Shown piece by piece: positions 18,161 to 26,021 of a DNA stretch of 41,752 nucleotides. Every line of letters starts with the position of its first letter. Position 1 is the first letter of the stretch. The stretch covers positions 1 to 41,752 of the forward strand of contig CAVYHX010000025.1 in the NCBI GenBank assembly GCA_963768415.1. The letters run 5' to 3'. A program made the position numbers and the translations under genes. This stretch comes from CAVYHX01 sp963768415. Its GTDB lineage: Bacteria > Pseudomonadota > Gammaproteobacteria > UBA9214. Below the pieces are notes generated by a model, which was not told where the DNA came from, did no database searches, and saw only the letters and a program-made list of their open reading frames with translations.

Positions 18161-18227
18161 GCAGCAGCATCCCCGCACAGCCAGACTGCGCGCGCGCAAC
18201 AGCACACTGCGCGGCGGCGCCTCCCTG

Positions 18228-19226
18228 TTAATCCGCTGCACCGCCCGACCGCGCTCCCAGCCTCCAGATCCGCACACTGGCATCATCACTGGTGGTTGCC
18301 AGATAACGCCCGTCGGCGGACACCGCGATATAAGCACCACACAGGTCGTGGCGCTGAAAGTGCCGCGTGACCGCCCCGCTCACCGGATCGAGAAAATACA
18401 CGGCGCTGTCGGTCTGGCGGCTGATGGTCGCCAGCGCTTTCCCGTCGGCCGTATACTGCATCGATTTGATGATGCCGTGATGCCGGGTCGGAATCACGGT
18501 CAGTGCAGTATTCTGCAGGTCCCAGCGGAACAGACGAAACCAGCCGCCACCCAGCAGCCAGCGCCCGTCGGGTGCAAAGGCCAGCGTCCAGGCATCGCTC
18601 GGTGGATCCGCCAGCGCCCGCGGTGCATCCGCCTCCGTCCAGGTGAACACCCGCCCGTCCGCGCCACTGGACGCATAGCGCGGTGACCCGGGGGCGATCG
18701 CAACGGCCTTCACCGCACCCCGGTGCAGCGCATGCTCCTGCAACAGCGTGAAATCCGCCAACCGCCAGAGACGCACCGTGCCGTCGCGATGTCCCGTCAG
18801 CACCCGGTCATGACCGGTATCAGCCACCATGTGCATGACCGGCGCCGGCGTTGCCCGCTGCCGGATTGACTCGCCACCCACGCCCCACTCGGCCAGCACT
18901 CCATCGTAGCCCGCCGTCAGCAGGCGCCGGCCGCCGTCCAGAAAGGCAATGCCGTTGACCGTACCCCGGTGCGCCTGCCAGTGCCGCAGCGCTTCACCGC
19001 CGGGCAGTTGCCAGAGCCGCAGCGTGCCTGCCCAGCCACCGGACGCCAGCAGCTCGCCCGCCTGACTGAATGCAACCACGCTGCCACCGCCATGCGCATC
19101 CGCATGAATCACCGCGGGCGGTTCCGCCCGCTGCGGGGTTGCACACCCCGCCAGCGTCACGCAGCACACCAGCAACCGGACCCAGTGATAAATACGGATA
19201 CGCAGACTATCGATTTTGTATGACAT
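18228..19226 (-). CDS. WD40-repeat lipoprotein
   Basis: 332-residue protein with a lipoprotein signal: after a basic N-terminus comes VRLLVCCVTLAGC, with Cys in the lipobox LAGC, so the mature protein should be lipid-anchored on the periplasmic side. The rest is a WD40 propeller of about seven blades, seen in repeated GH/HR...DGTVRLWRL, DGRVFTWTE and DDASVRIWRL ends and AHRGTVNGIAF openings. Such propellers are usually interaction platforms; no enzyme motif is present. It is convergent with rpiA and precedes nothing on its own strand. The partner is unknown. Confidence 0.85.
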   Translation of the reverse strand: MSYKIDSLRIRIYHWVRLLVCCVTLAGCATPQRAEPPAVIHADAHGGGSVVAFSQAGELLASGGWAGTLRLWQLPGGEALRHWQAHRGTVNGIAFLDGGRRLLTAGYDGVLAEWGVGGESIRQRATPAPVMHMVADTGHDRVLTGHRDGTVRLWRLADFTLLQEHALHRGAVKAVAIAPGSPRYASSGADGRVFTWTEADAPRALADPPSDAWTLAFAPDGRWLLGGGWFRLFRWDLQNTALTVIPTRHHGIIKSMQYTADGKALATISRQTDSAVYFLDPVSGAVTRHFQRHDLCGAYIAVSADGRYLATTSDDASVRIWRLGARSGGAAD

Positions 19227-19329
19227 GAACAGGCGTGGTGATCACCGTAATGTGCTGATAGATGCCTTGCTACCGGCAGCAACATTCCCTGTCACCCGGC
19301 AAGCTGCAACTGTCCGAATGCAGAAAACA

Positions 19330-19353
19330 AAAACGGGACCGAAGTCCCGTTTT
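19330..19353 (-). terminator. Intrinsic terminator of porin 1
   Basis: AAAACGGGAC and GTCCCGTTTT form a perfect 10-bp stem with a four-base loop, 23 bp behind the porin stop codon. On the minus strand the stem ends in a T-rich tail. Confidence 0.8.
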
Positions 19354-19375
19354 CATATCCCGTCGAGCCAGCGGC

Positions 19376-20450
19376 TCAGAACTTGTGCTGCATACCCAGG
19401 CTGAACTTGTCGTCCTCGCCACCGGAGCTGCCGACATCGTTGCAGGCAGTGTCCTGCACCTGCACATCACAATCGACTTCACTGAAGCCGGCATAGAGCT
19501 TGGTGCGCTTGCTGAGGCTGTGCATGGCGGCCAGCGTCCAGGCATTGTAGTCATCGGAACTACTGCCGGAAGGATCGATCTCGCCCTTGCCGATGGCAAG
19601 ATAGGCCATGGTATTGCCGAGGGTCAGGGTACCGCCGACATGCCAGACCGTCAGATCGGTCTCGGTAATCCCGTTATTGGTCGTGGCATCCTCATACTGG
19701 CCCATGAGCCCGAAGTTGAATCCGAACGCCTCCACCCCGTACTTGCCGCCCACCTTCCAGGCAGTGATCTCGCCAGCGCCGCCGGCCAGGCCGTCGGAGT
19801 CAGACTGGTTGTTGTCGACGTAGTCGGCAAAGACCAGGGCCTTGTCGTTGGAGTAACTGGCGCCGATACCGTAGGGGTCTTCGTCTTCGCCGTCATTCTC
19901 GTCATTGTCCAGCGTATAGAAGGCGCCGACCTGTATGCCATTCCAGTCCGGGCTGTCCCAGCGCAGGGTGTTTTCGGCACGGCCTTGCAGTTCTTCGCCG
20001 GCACTGGAATCGGAATTGAAATAACTGGACTGCAGGCCACGGTCACTCCCCTGCAGTGCGGTGCGGTAGAACGGGTCGATCATGGCGCCGTGTGACTTGT
20101 AGACCGTGGAGATGGTGCCGGCGCGCACCGTGCCGTAGCCGGTTTCCAGGCCGATCCACTGGTCGCGGTCCGTCAGGCTGTCTTGCTTTTCACCCGTGTT
20201 GCGCTGGTGGCGTCGAACTGAAAATCCGCCTGGAAGATGGCCTTCAGACCGTTGCCCAGATCTTCGCGCGCCCTTGATGCCGATGGAGCAGGTGGTGCAG
20301 TTCATGTTGATGTCGTCACTGCCGCCATCAACGTCAATCGCAGTCCAGGCTGGTGTCAATGTGGCCGAAGAGGCTGACGTCCGCCAGGGCAGCCGTCATA
20401 CCACCGGCAAGCATGGCGCCGATCAGCGCGAGTATAAATTTAGCTTTCAT
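19376..20450 (-). CDS. Outer-membrane porin 1, frameshifted
   Basis: General trimeric-porin-type beta-barrel protein (Gram-negative porin superfamily). The start at 20450 gives MKAKFILALIGAMLAGGMTA followed by ALADVSLFGHIDTSL: a Sec signal cut after ALA and the first strand. The end ...KFSLGMQHKF has the C-terminal Phe needed for barrel assembly. Middle motifs are SLTDRDQWIGLETGYGTVRA and STVYKSHGAMIDPFYRT. The frame breaks near 20340 (after IDTSLD) and two or more times between 20180 and 20280, where FQADFQFDA-type sequence is scrambled. It is a close paralogue of the next gene. Charged loops rich in D/E suggest cation preference, but that is inference. Confidence 0.85.
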
Positions 20451-20693
20451 GAGTCTCCCCCTGAACACGGCCGGACGCTGCGGACCGGCGCGTTAGCATA
20501 TGTCTGTCTGGCCGGTAAGTTACCGAACAAACGGTGTCAATGCAATATTCCTGCAACGTGTTGCTGTCATGCAACACACCCTATCCATCTGAACAACATA
20601 TAAAAACACTGTCCAGCAAACCGCGCATGCACACGCTATGCCCGGAAACTACAGCGGCGCGTTCTGCCGCTCACTCCTGTATCGCACAAAAAA

Positions 20694-20720
20694 GAAACGG
20701 GGCATCCCTGGCCCCGTTTC
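20694..20720 (-). terminator. Intrinsic terminator of porin 2
   Basis: GAAACGGGG and CCCCGTTTC pair around a nine-base loop and are followed on the minus strand by TTTTTTG. The stem is 22 bp downstream of the porin 2 stop. Confidence 0.88.
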
Positions 20721-20741
20721 TCCTCCGATCAATCTAGCCGA

Positions 20742-21847
20742 TCAGAACTTGTGGTTCATACCAACACTGAAGAGACTGTTGTCACCACCGTCCGATGTCA
20801 ACATCGCCACACGGAGTGTGTTCCAGTCATTGCCGGAAACCATATTACCACCAACATCACAGTCAGCACTCGAATAACCCGCATAGACATTGGTGCGCTT
20901 GCTCAGACTGTGGACACCGGCAACGGTAAAGGCATTGTAGTCCTCATCCGAGGAACCGTCAGGATCGATAATTACCCATGCCATAACCCGCATACAGCAT
21001 GTTGTTGCCCATGGTGTAGGAACCACCGACATGCCAGATCGTCGCGTCGATGTGGTCGCCATGGTGCCGTCATCAAGCGAGGCAGCTTCATACTGGCCCA
21101 TGACAGCGAAGTTGTTCATGCTGTACATGCCGCCCACCTTCCAGACTTGATCTCGCCGTCAGCCAGTCCGGGCAGTGCATCGGACGAGGACTGGCCATTG
21201 TCCTGCCAGTCGGCAAACACCAGAATGCCGCCGTTGGAGTAACTGGCGCCGATACCGTACGGATCTTCGTCTTCACCATCCGTCTCGTCATTGTCCAGCG
21301 CATAGAAGGCGCCGACCTGGATGCCGTTCCAGTTCGGGCTGTCCCAGCGAATGACGTTCTCGTGACGGCCGTTCAGCTCTTCACCGGCACCGGAATGGAA
21401 ATACTCGGACTGCAGGCCGCGCTTACGACCCTGCAGTGAGGTCTTGTACAGCGGGTCAAGCTTGGCGCCGTGTGATTTGTAGACCGTGGATTTGGTGCCG
21501 AACACGACCGTGCCGAAGCCGCCCTTCAGGCCGATCCACTGGTCACGGTCGGTCAGGCTGTTTTTTTCATCACCGGCATTGCGCTCGTCGGCATCGAACT
21601 GGAAGTCCGCCATAAAGATTGCGGCCAGGCCGTTGCCCAGGTCCTCTGAGCCCTTGATGCCGAAGGAACTGGTATTGCTGTTCATGTTGACGTCTTCGCC
21701 ATCATCGGAACCGGCTGGGTCGGTGTCAATATCGGTAGCGTCAACACTCACATCGATACGGCCGAACAGCGTGACATCTGCCGCAGCGGCTGTTACGCCA
21801 CCTGCCAGCAGGGCACCGATCATCATCGGTAATAGTTTGGTCTTCAT
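20742..21847 (-). CDS. Outer-membrane porin 2, frameshifted
   Basis: Paralogue of porin 1. It starts MKTKLLPMMIGALLAGGVTA, then AAAADVTLFGRIDVSVDATD: a signal peptide followed by the first barrel strand. The first 235 residues are in frame, with SFGIKGSEDLGNGLAAIFMA, SLTDRDQWIGLKGGFGTVVF and YALDNDETDGEDEDPYGIGA. The frame then breaks near 21148, near 21045 and near 20985; the missing strand reads IWHVGGSYTMGNNMLYAGYG in another frame. The end NSLFSVGMNHKF has the terminal Phe. The intergenic 290 bp to porin 1 should hold the porin 1 promoter. The two genes have their own terminators, so they are separately regulated. Confidence 0.87.
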
Positions 21848-22354
21848 GATATTCCCCTTACACAGTTAAGAAAATTGAGTTTTAAAGAAACAACTGCCAT
21901 TGCACGCGAGCACTTTACAACAACAAAATGTAAAAATGCAACAACTATTTTCAAAAAAACCACACTTGGTCAAATCTGTAGTTTATCTGCCACACGCATA
22001 ACCGCTGCTTGCCCCGCGTATGCCTTATTATCCTTATTTAACAATGATTTAGTGTGATTTTTATAGACGGGCAGGTTATCGTCCGAATCCGGGGATACTT
22101 GAGCGGATTGTGCAGAAAATTCTTATGTGATTGTTTTATATAGATTTATAGCTTTTGTTGTTTTTTGGCACAGCGGCCTGATTTGCCTCGAACGGGCTGC
22201 TTCAAGTCAACTCAAGCTGAATGGGGACTCCTCGGCAGTCAAAATACAGCGATTTCATTGTTCCTGTACTACGCGGCACTTCCCCTGCCTCGTGAAAAAT
22301 CCACCTGTAGCATTGGTTGCTGATACGATCGCGGCTACACGCAGAGAACACCAC
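21848..22354. other. AT-rich gene-free stretch upstream of porin 2
   Basis: About 500 bp without a believable gene. The part next to the porin start (21848-22160) is AT-rich with several T/A runs such as TGATTGTTTTATATAGATTTATAG and should contain the porin 2 promoter, but I cannot single out the boxes. Confidence 0.4.
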
Positions 22355-22420
22355 TGTAGGAGCGCCGGCCTTCGGCGCGATGGGTTGGAACACCATCGCG
22401 GCCAGGAGGCCGCTCCTACA
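22355..22420. repeat. REP-like palindrome (TGTAGGAGCG family)
   Basis: TGTAGGAGCG (22355-22364) is inverted as CGCTCCTACA (22411-22420), with inner arms GCGCGATGG and CCATCGCGG. This is a dispersed intergenic palindrome type known from many gammaproteobacteria. Confidence 0.8.
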
Positions 22421-22581
22421 GGCTCGATACCTTCACGGTCGTGCGATGCAAATAATTGCGGGAGGACTATATCTATCCAGCGCAGGAGTCGAACCCGAGG
22501 TTCTCATCCCAGTCCGCCTTAATGAAAACCCGCCTGGTGGCGGGATCTGATTCATGCTTTGAAAACTATGCCGCAAGATAG

Positions 22582-22620
22582 ACCCCCTCTCCCTCAGGGA
22601 GAGGGCCGGGGAGAGGGGAT
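22582..22620. repeat. CCCTCTCCC/GGGAGAGGG inverted repeat
   Basis: CCCCCTCTCCCTCAGGGAGA followed by GGGCCGGGGAGAGGGG forms nested inverted arms. A looser relative, CCCCTCTTCC...TTCTCCCGGGGGGAGAAGG, lies just downstream near 22650-22680. This is a widespread non-coding palindrome type. Confidence 0.6.
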
Positions 22621-23180
22621 TGATAAAGTTAGTGTCCATTATTTATCCCCTCTTCCTGTCCTTCTCCCGGGGGGAGAAGGGACGCCTGATATGTAATGTG
22701 GTGGAAGACCGCAGCATGGCATACCTGAATTAATTGACTTTGCGAGGCCGCCGTCGCAAGCGACGGCGTTCTCACTCGACAGGCTCGTGAGTCGAACCCG
22801 AGGTTCTCATCCCAGTCCGCCTTAATGAAAACCCGCCTGGTGGCGGGTTCTGATAATGCCTGGCGAACTAGGCATTAGACCCTCGTCTCGCTGAGCAGGT
22901 TAAGCCGCAGCGCGCCGAATAATGCAGGGCCGAGGCGTTCTCATCGCTGGCGCGAAAGTCGAACCCGAGGTTCTCATCCCAGTCCGCCTTAATGAAAACC
23001 CGCCTGGTGGCGGGTTCTCATTAATGGCTGGCGGACTAGGATTACTCGCGCTGCGCGCTCGCCCTGCGGGCCGCCGCCTTGCAGGCGACGTTCTCATGCG
23101 CTAGCGCGCATGAGTCGAACCCGAGGTTCTCATCCCAGTCCGCCTTAATGAAAACCCGCCTGGTGGCGGGTTCTCATTAA

Positions 23181-23254
23181 TGGCTGGCGGACTAGGATTC
23201 GAACCTAGATTAGTGGAGTCAGAGTCCACTGTCCTGCCGTTAGACGATCCGCCA
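23181..23254 (-). tRNA. tRNA-Gln (anticodon CUG)
   Basis: 74-nt cloverleaf with encoded CCA. The acceptor stem TGGCGGA pairs with TCCGCCA. The anticodon arm GTGGA-CTCTGAC-TCCAC gives anticodon CTG, which reads CAG (Gln). The T arm TAGGTTCGAATCCTA is canonical. Its 5' end lies 20 bp behind the rpsI stop on the same strand, so it is probably processed from an rplM-rpsI-tRNA transcript. Its 3' end runs directly into a repeated terminator-like hairpin. Confidence 0.95.
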
Positions 23255-23274
23255 GTAATACAAGACTGAGAGTA

Positions 23275-23664
23275 CTAGCGCTTCGAGAACTGCGGTGCAC
23301 GGCGCGCCTTGTGCAGACCGATCTTCTTGCGTTCCACCTGGCGTGCATCGCGGGTGACAAACCCGGCACGCCGCAGCGCCGGGCGCAACTCACTGTCATA
23401 TTCAAGCAGGGCGCGGGTAATGCCGTGGCGAATGGCGCCGGCCTGGCCGCTGCCACCACCACCCTTCACGGTGACCGTGATATTGAAATTATCCGTCATG
23501 TTCACTTTTTCCAGTGGCTGCCGAACAATCATGCGCGCCGTTTCACGGCCGAAGTACTGGTCCAGGGGAAGCTTGTTGACCGTGATGTCACCGGAACCCT
23601 TGCGCATGAATACGCGTGCGGTAGAGGTCTTGCGGCGTCCGGTGCTGTAATAGGTATCGCTCAT
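23275..23664 (-). CDS. rpsI: 30S ribosomal protein S9
   Basis: 129-residue S9. The start is MSDTYYSTGRRKTSTARVF (ATG 23662-23664). Typical parts are RKGSGDITVNKLPLDQYFGR, KGGGGSGQAGAIRHGITRAL and the basic tail ERKKIGLHKARRAPQFSKR, which reaches the P-site tRNA. The length is the same as in other gammaproteobacteria. It follows rplM by 34 bp, the universal rplM-rpsI operon. Confidence 0.97.
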   Translation of the reverse strand: MSDTYYSTGRRKTSTARVFMRKGSGDITVNKLPLDQYFGRETARMIVRQPLEKVNMTDNFNITVTVKGGGGSGQAGAIRHGITRALLEYDSELRPALRRAGFVTRDARQVERKKIGLHKARRAPQFSKR

Positions 23665-23698
23665 ACTGGGTATCCTGTGTTTCTGATGGCTGCGTGAT

Positions 23699-24127
23699 TT
23701 ATATGTCCAGTGGCTTCGGCTGCTGCGCCGCATGGGTGTGTTCCGGTCCGGCGAACACCTTGAGCTTGCGGTACATGGCGCGCCCCAGCGGATTCTTCGG
23801 CAGCATGCCCTTTACCGCGATCTCGATGACGCGCCCCGGCGCCCGGACCTGCAGCTTCTCGAAATTGATGGACTTCAGGTTGCCGATAAAACCGGTATGG
23901 CGATGATACATCTTGTCAGTCGCCTTGTTGCCGGTGACATGCACCTTGTCGGCGTTGACAACAATTATATAGTCACCGGTATCCACATGCGGCGTAAACT
24001 CGGGTTTGTGCTTGCCACGCAACCGGCGTGCGATTTCGGATGCCAGACGACCCAGCGTCTTGCCGTTCGCATCAACGACAAACCAGTCGCGGTTAACCTC
24101 ATGTGATTTCGCAGAAAATGTCTTCAT
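23699..24127 (-). CDS. rplM: 50S ribosomal protein L13
   Basis: 142-residue L13 beginning MKTFSAKSHEVNRDWFVVDA and containing GKTLGRLASEIARRLRGKHK, HVDTGDYIIVVNADKVHVTG and GMLPKNPLGRAMYRKLKVF, all standard for the family. The length is identical to E. coli L13. It is the first gene of the rplM-rpsI unit; its promoter should lie in the repeat-containing gap upstream, where I could not identify boxes with confidence. Confidence 0.97.
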   Translation of the reverse strand: MKTFSAKSHEVNRDWFVVDANGKTLGRLASEIARRLRGKHKPEFTPHVDTGDYIIVVNADKVHVTGNKATDKMYHRHTGFIGNLKSINFEKLQVRAPGRVIEIAVKGMLPKNPLGRAMYRKLKVFAGPEHTHAAQQPKPLDI

Positions 24128-24413
24128 TTGCTTTACTCTGAGTCCAGCCGTGCCAAAGAGCGGGGATGTTACAAAAGACGTCCGGAACTTACAAGGGGTG
24201 CGCGTGCCGCGGCCTGGCCGCTGCTATCCGCGCCCGCCGCTCGCAGCATCTTCAAGTTATTGTTATTTATCATTATATGGCAATATGCCGCTACCTATTG
24301 GCGCTGCCTGGAACAATTGCCGGGCGTAATCCGGGAAAGGCGGCTGCTTGTCTCCCGGATTTCACTGCGTTCTATCCGGTCTACGGTTTGCTGATTCAAA
24401 ACCATACGCATCT

Positions 24414-24625
24414 TGTAGGTTGGGCAAAGCGGCCGTGCCCCACAGGGCACACCAGCATCGTTGGCACGCTGCGCTTCGGCTGCATGGACGCAGGCGAGCG
24501 CGTGAGCCAGGACGCGCGGAACGGCGGTACCTCCATCCGACATGCGAGTCGGTACGCGCATCGCGTCACGCGCATCGCCTGAGCGCATGCCGCGACCTGC
24601 GCGTACCTCCATCCCTGCAGGCAAA
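24414..24625. repeat. Mixed dispersed repeats upstream of rplM
   Basis: TGTAGGTTGGGCAAAGCGG at 24414 onward is a member of a common intergenic repeat type. On the minus strand, directly behind the terminator T run, stands GCCTGCAGGGATGGAGGTAC, and about 80 bp further GGATGGAGGTACCGCCG. These are the same two boundary motifs as in the element at 15377-15541. No gene is supported between 24128 and 24872. Confidence 0.7.
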
Positions 24626-24654
24626 AAAAAAGCGCGGTTTTGAAACCGCGCTTT
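24623..24654 (-). terminator. Strong intrinsic terminator of the ferredoxin gene
   Basis: AAAGCGCGGTTT and AAACCGCGCTTT form a 12-bp perfect stem with a two-base loop (24629-24654). On the minus strand it ends in nine T, so it ends the transcript of the ferredoxin-like gene 220 bp upstream. Confidence 0.88.
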
Positions 24655-24683
24655 AAAAACCTCCTTGGGGGGAGGTGGAGGAG

Positions 24684-24720
24684 CGCTGACCGGCTAAATA
24701 GGGGGGCAAGCCAGTCAGCG
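24684..24720. other. Hairpin of unknown role between ferredoxin gene and terminator
   Basis: CGCTGACCGGCT and AGCCAGTCAGCG form a 12-bp stem with one mismatch around a G-rich loop (AAATAGGGGGGCA). Together with the terminator downstream on the minus strand it could be the 3' part of a small RNA or mRNA tail. Confidence 0.45.
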
Positions 24721-24872
24721 TGTTAGCATTCTCTAATATACCTTTCGCCTTGTCAAGTGTTAGAAATTCTGACAAAAATGACAGGTAAGCTGAAATTTCA
24801 ACCTGTTAATTTTCAGATATTAATTATTTTTGTCAGGAATTACTGACAAAAAGACAGCTGAAAAACCCGCGA

Positions 24873-25181
24873 TCAGATCATTAATCGCTTCACCCGGCGC
24901 CCGTTTTGCAAGTGTTCCTTGATGATTTCGTCCACATCCTCCCGGTCCAGGTAGGTATACCAGACCGCTTCCGGATAAACGACGATCACGGGACCCTCCG
25001 CGCAGCGATCCAGACACCCCGCGGTGTTCACCCGCACTCCGCCGGGGCCGGCCAGCCCCAGCTCCCTGGTACGCTGTTTGGCGTAATCGCGCATGCCCCG
25101 GGCGTCAAAGCGCTGGCAACAGGCACTGCCATCGGCACGCAGATTGGTACAGAAAAACAGGTGGTGGCGATAGTAACTCAT
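24873..25181 (-). CDS. (2Fe-2S) ferredoxin domain protein, thioredoxin-like
   Basis: 102-residue protein, start MSYYRHHLFFCTNLRADGSA (ATG 25179-25181). Four cysteines in the pattern FFCTNLRADGSACCQ ... NTAGCLDRCAEGPV match the thioredoxin-fold 2Fe-2S ferredoxins, which bind one cluster with C-x(10-12)-C and C-x3-C. The end VVYPEAVWYTYLDREDVDEI is also typical. It probably transfers electrons in the cytoplasm; the partner is unknown. The 121-bp gap to the divergent coq7 holds a three-copy 10-bp motif. Confidence 0.88.
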   Translation of the reverse strand: MSYYRHHLFFCTNLRADGSACCQRFDARGMRDYAKQRTRELGLAGPGGVRVNTAGCLDRCAEGPVIVVYPEAVWYTYLDREDVDEIIKEHLQNGRRVKRLMI

Positions 25182-25187
25182 GGCGAC

Positions 25188-25300
25188 AAGATACAAGATC
25201 CCGAATGCGAGGGGAATCATCCTGATGACCGCGGCCGGCAAGACGCGCCGGTGAATCAGGCACCGGGAGCTTGTATCTTTTCGCCTCAATCTTGTATCTT
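25188..25300. promoter_or_regulatory. Three copies of AAGATACAAG/CTTGTATCTT
   Basis: AAGATACAAG occurs at 25188-25197 and its exact reverse complement CTTGTATCTT at 25270-25279 and 25291-25300, all in the 121-bp gap between the divergent ferredoxin and coq7 starts. The first copy lies just before the ferredoxin start and the last ends three bases before the coq7 ATG. It may be an operator or a small mobile repeat. Confidence 0.5.
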
Positions 25301-25302
25301 CG

Positions 25303-25953
25303 ATGCCATGCACGGAACGACATCTGACCCCCATTGATCGTCTCATAGGCCAGTTCGACGGTGCCCTGCGCACGGTATTCGGCGAGCCTGCGGGCTCCGG
25401 ACGCGACAATCCCACCCAGGCCACCCGTGACGGGGAGCTCTCGGCGCTGGAAAAGGCTGACAGCATAAACCTGATGCGCGTCAATCACGCCGGTGAAGTC
25501 TGCGCGCAGGCGCTGTACCAGGGACAGGCACTGAGTGCACGGCAACGGCAGGTAAAGGAACAAATGCAGCAGGCAGCAATGGAAGAGAACGATCATCTCA
25601 TCTGGTGCCGGCAACGCCTCACCGAACTCGGCGGCCAGACCAGCCTGCTGAACCCGCTCTGGTACGCCGGCTCATTCGCTATCGGTGCAGCCTCGGGGTT
25701 GCTGGGCGACAAATGGAGCCTGGGTTTTCTGGCGGAGACCGAACACCAGGTCGTCAGGCATCTCGAATCACATCTCGAGCGCCTGCCGGAAAACGATGCG
25801 AAATCCCACGCCATTCTCGCACAGATGAAAACAGATGAAGCGCAGCACCAGGCGACTGCGATCGATGCCGGCGGTTATGCCCTGCCCGGCCCGGTGAAAA
25901 AAATGATGGCCCTGGCATCGCGGATTATGACAATAGCGTCGTACCGGATCTGA
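25303..25953 (+). CDS. coq7: Demethoxyubiquinone hydroxylase Coq7
   Basis: 216-residue di-iron hydroxylase of ubiquinone synthesis. The ligand motifs are in place: Glu in RVNHAGEVCAQALYQG, Glu and His in MEENDHLIWC, Glu and His in FLAETEHQVVRHLESH and Glu/His in MKTDEAQHQATAIDAGG. Homology begins right after the start (ERHLTPIDRLIGQFDGALR), so I keep ATG 25303 although no purine-rich ribosome-binding site is visible and a repeat motif sits there instead. Coq7 replaces UbiF for the C6 step, consistent with only two UbiH-type genes elsewhere in the window. It is convergent with speD. Confidence 0.93.
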   Translation: MPCTERHLTPIDRLIGQFDGALRTVFGEPAGSGRDNPTQATRDGELSALEKADSINLMRVNHAGEVCAQALYQGQALSARQRQVKEQMQQAAMEENDHLIWCRQRLTELGGQTSLLNPLWYAGSFAIGAASGLLGDKWSLGFLAETEHQVVRHLESHLERLPENDAKSHAILAQMKTDEAQHQATAIDAGGYALPGPVKKMMALASRIMTIASYRI

Positions 25954-26021
25954 TCGGTCCCGGTACTGCATCCCGCTAACGCCTGCCAACTTCACACCCG
26001 GCTGTCCCCGGCGCAACAAGC

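Larger units (their letters stand above)
22488..23254 (-). repeat. Array of tRNA-Gln-linked inverted repeats
   Basis: A conserved core of about 57 bp, opening on the plus strand GTCGAACCCGAGGTTCTCAT, continuing CCCAGTCCGCC and ending in the hairpin AACCCGCC-TGGT-GGCGGG, occurs four times, starting at 22488, 22791, 22958 and 23114. The last copy runs straight into the 3' end of tRNA-Gln. The copy at 22958 is followed at 23021-23046 by the same tRNA 3' end (TGGCTGGCGGACTAGGATT), a fragment without the rest of the tRNA. The copy at 22791 has a decayed version (TGCCTGGCGAACTAGG). Read on the minus strand, each hairpin is followed by TTTT and can act as a terminator. Confidence 0.88.

Noticed and set aside
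22488..23180. Repeat cores as integron attC sites
   Set aside because: No gene cassettes or integrase are present and the conserved ends do not fit the R' and R'' boxes; the similarity is to the tRNA 3' end.
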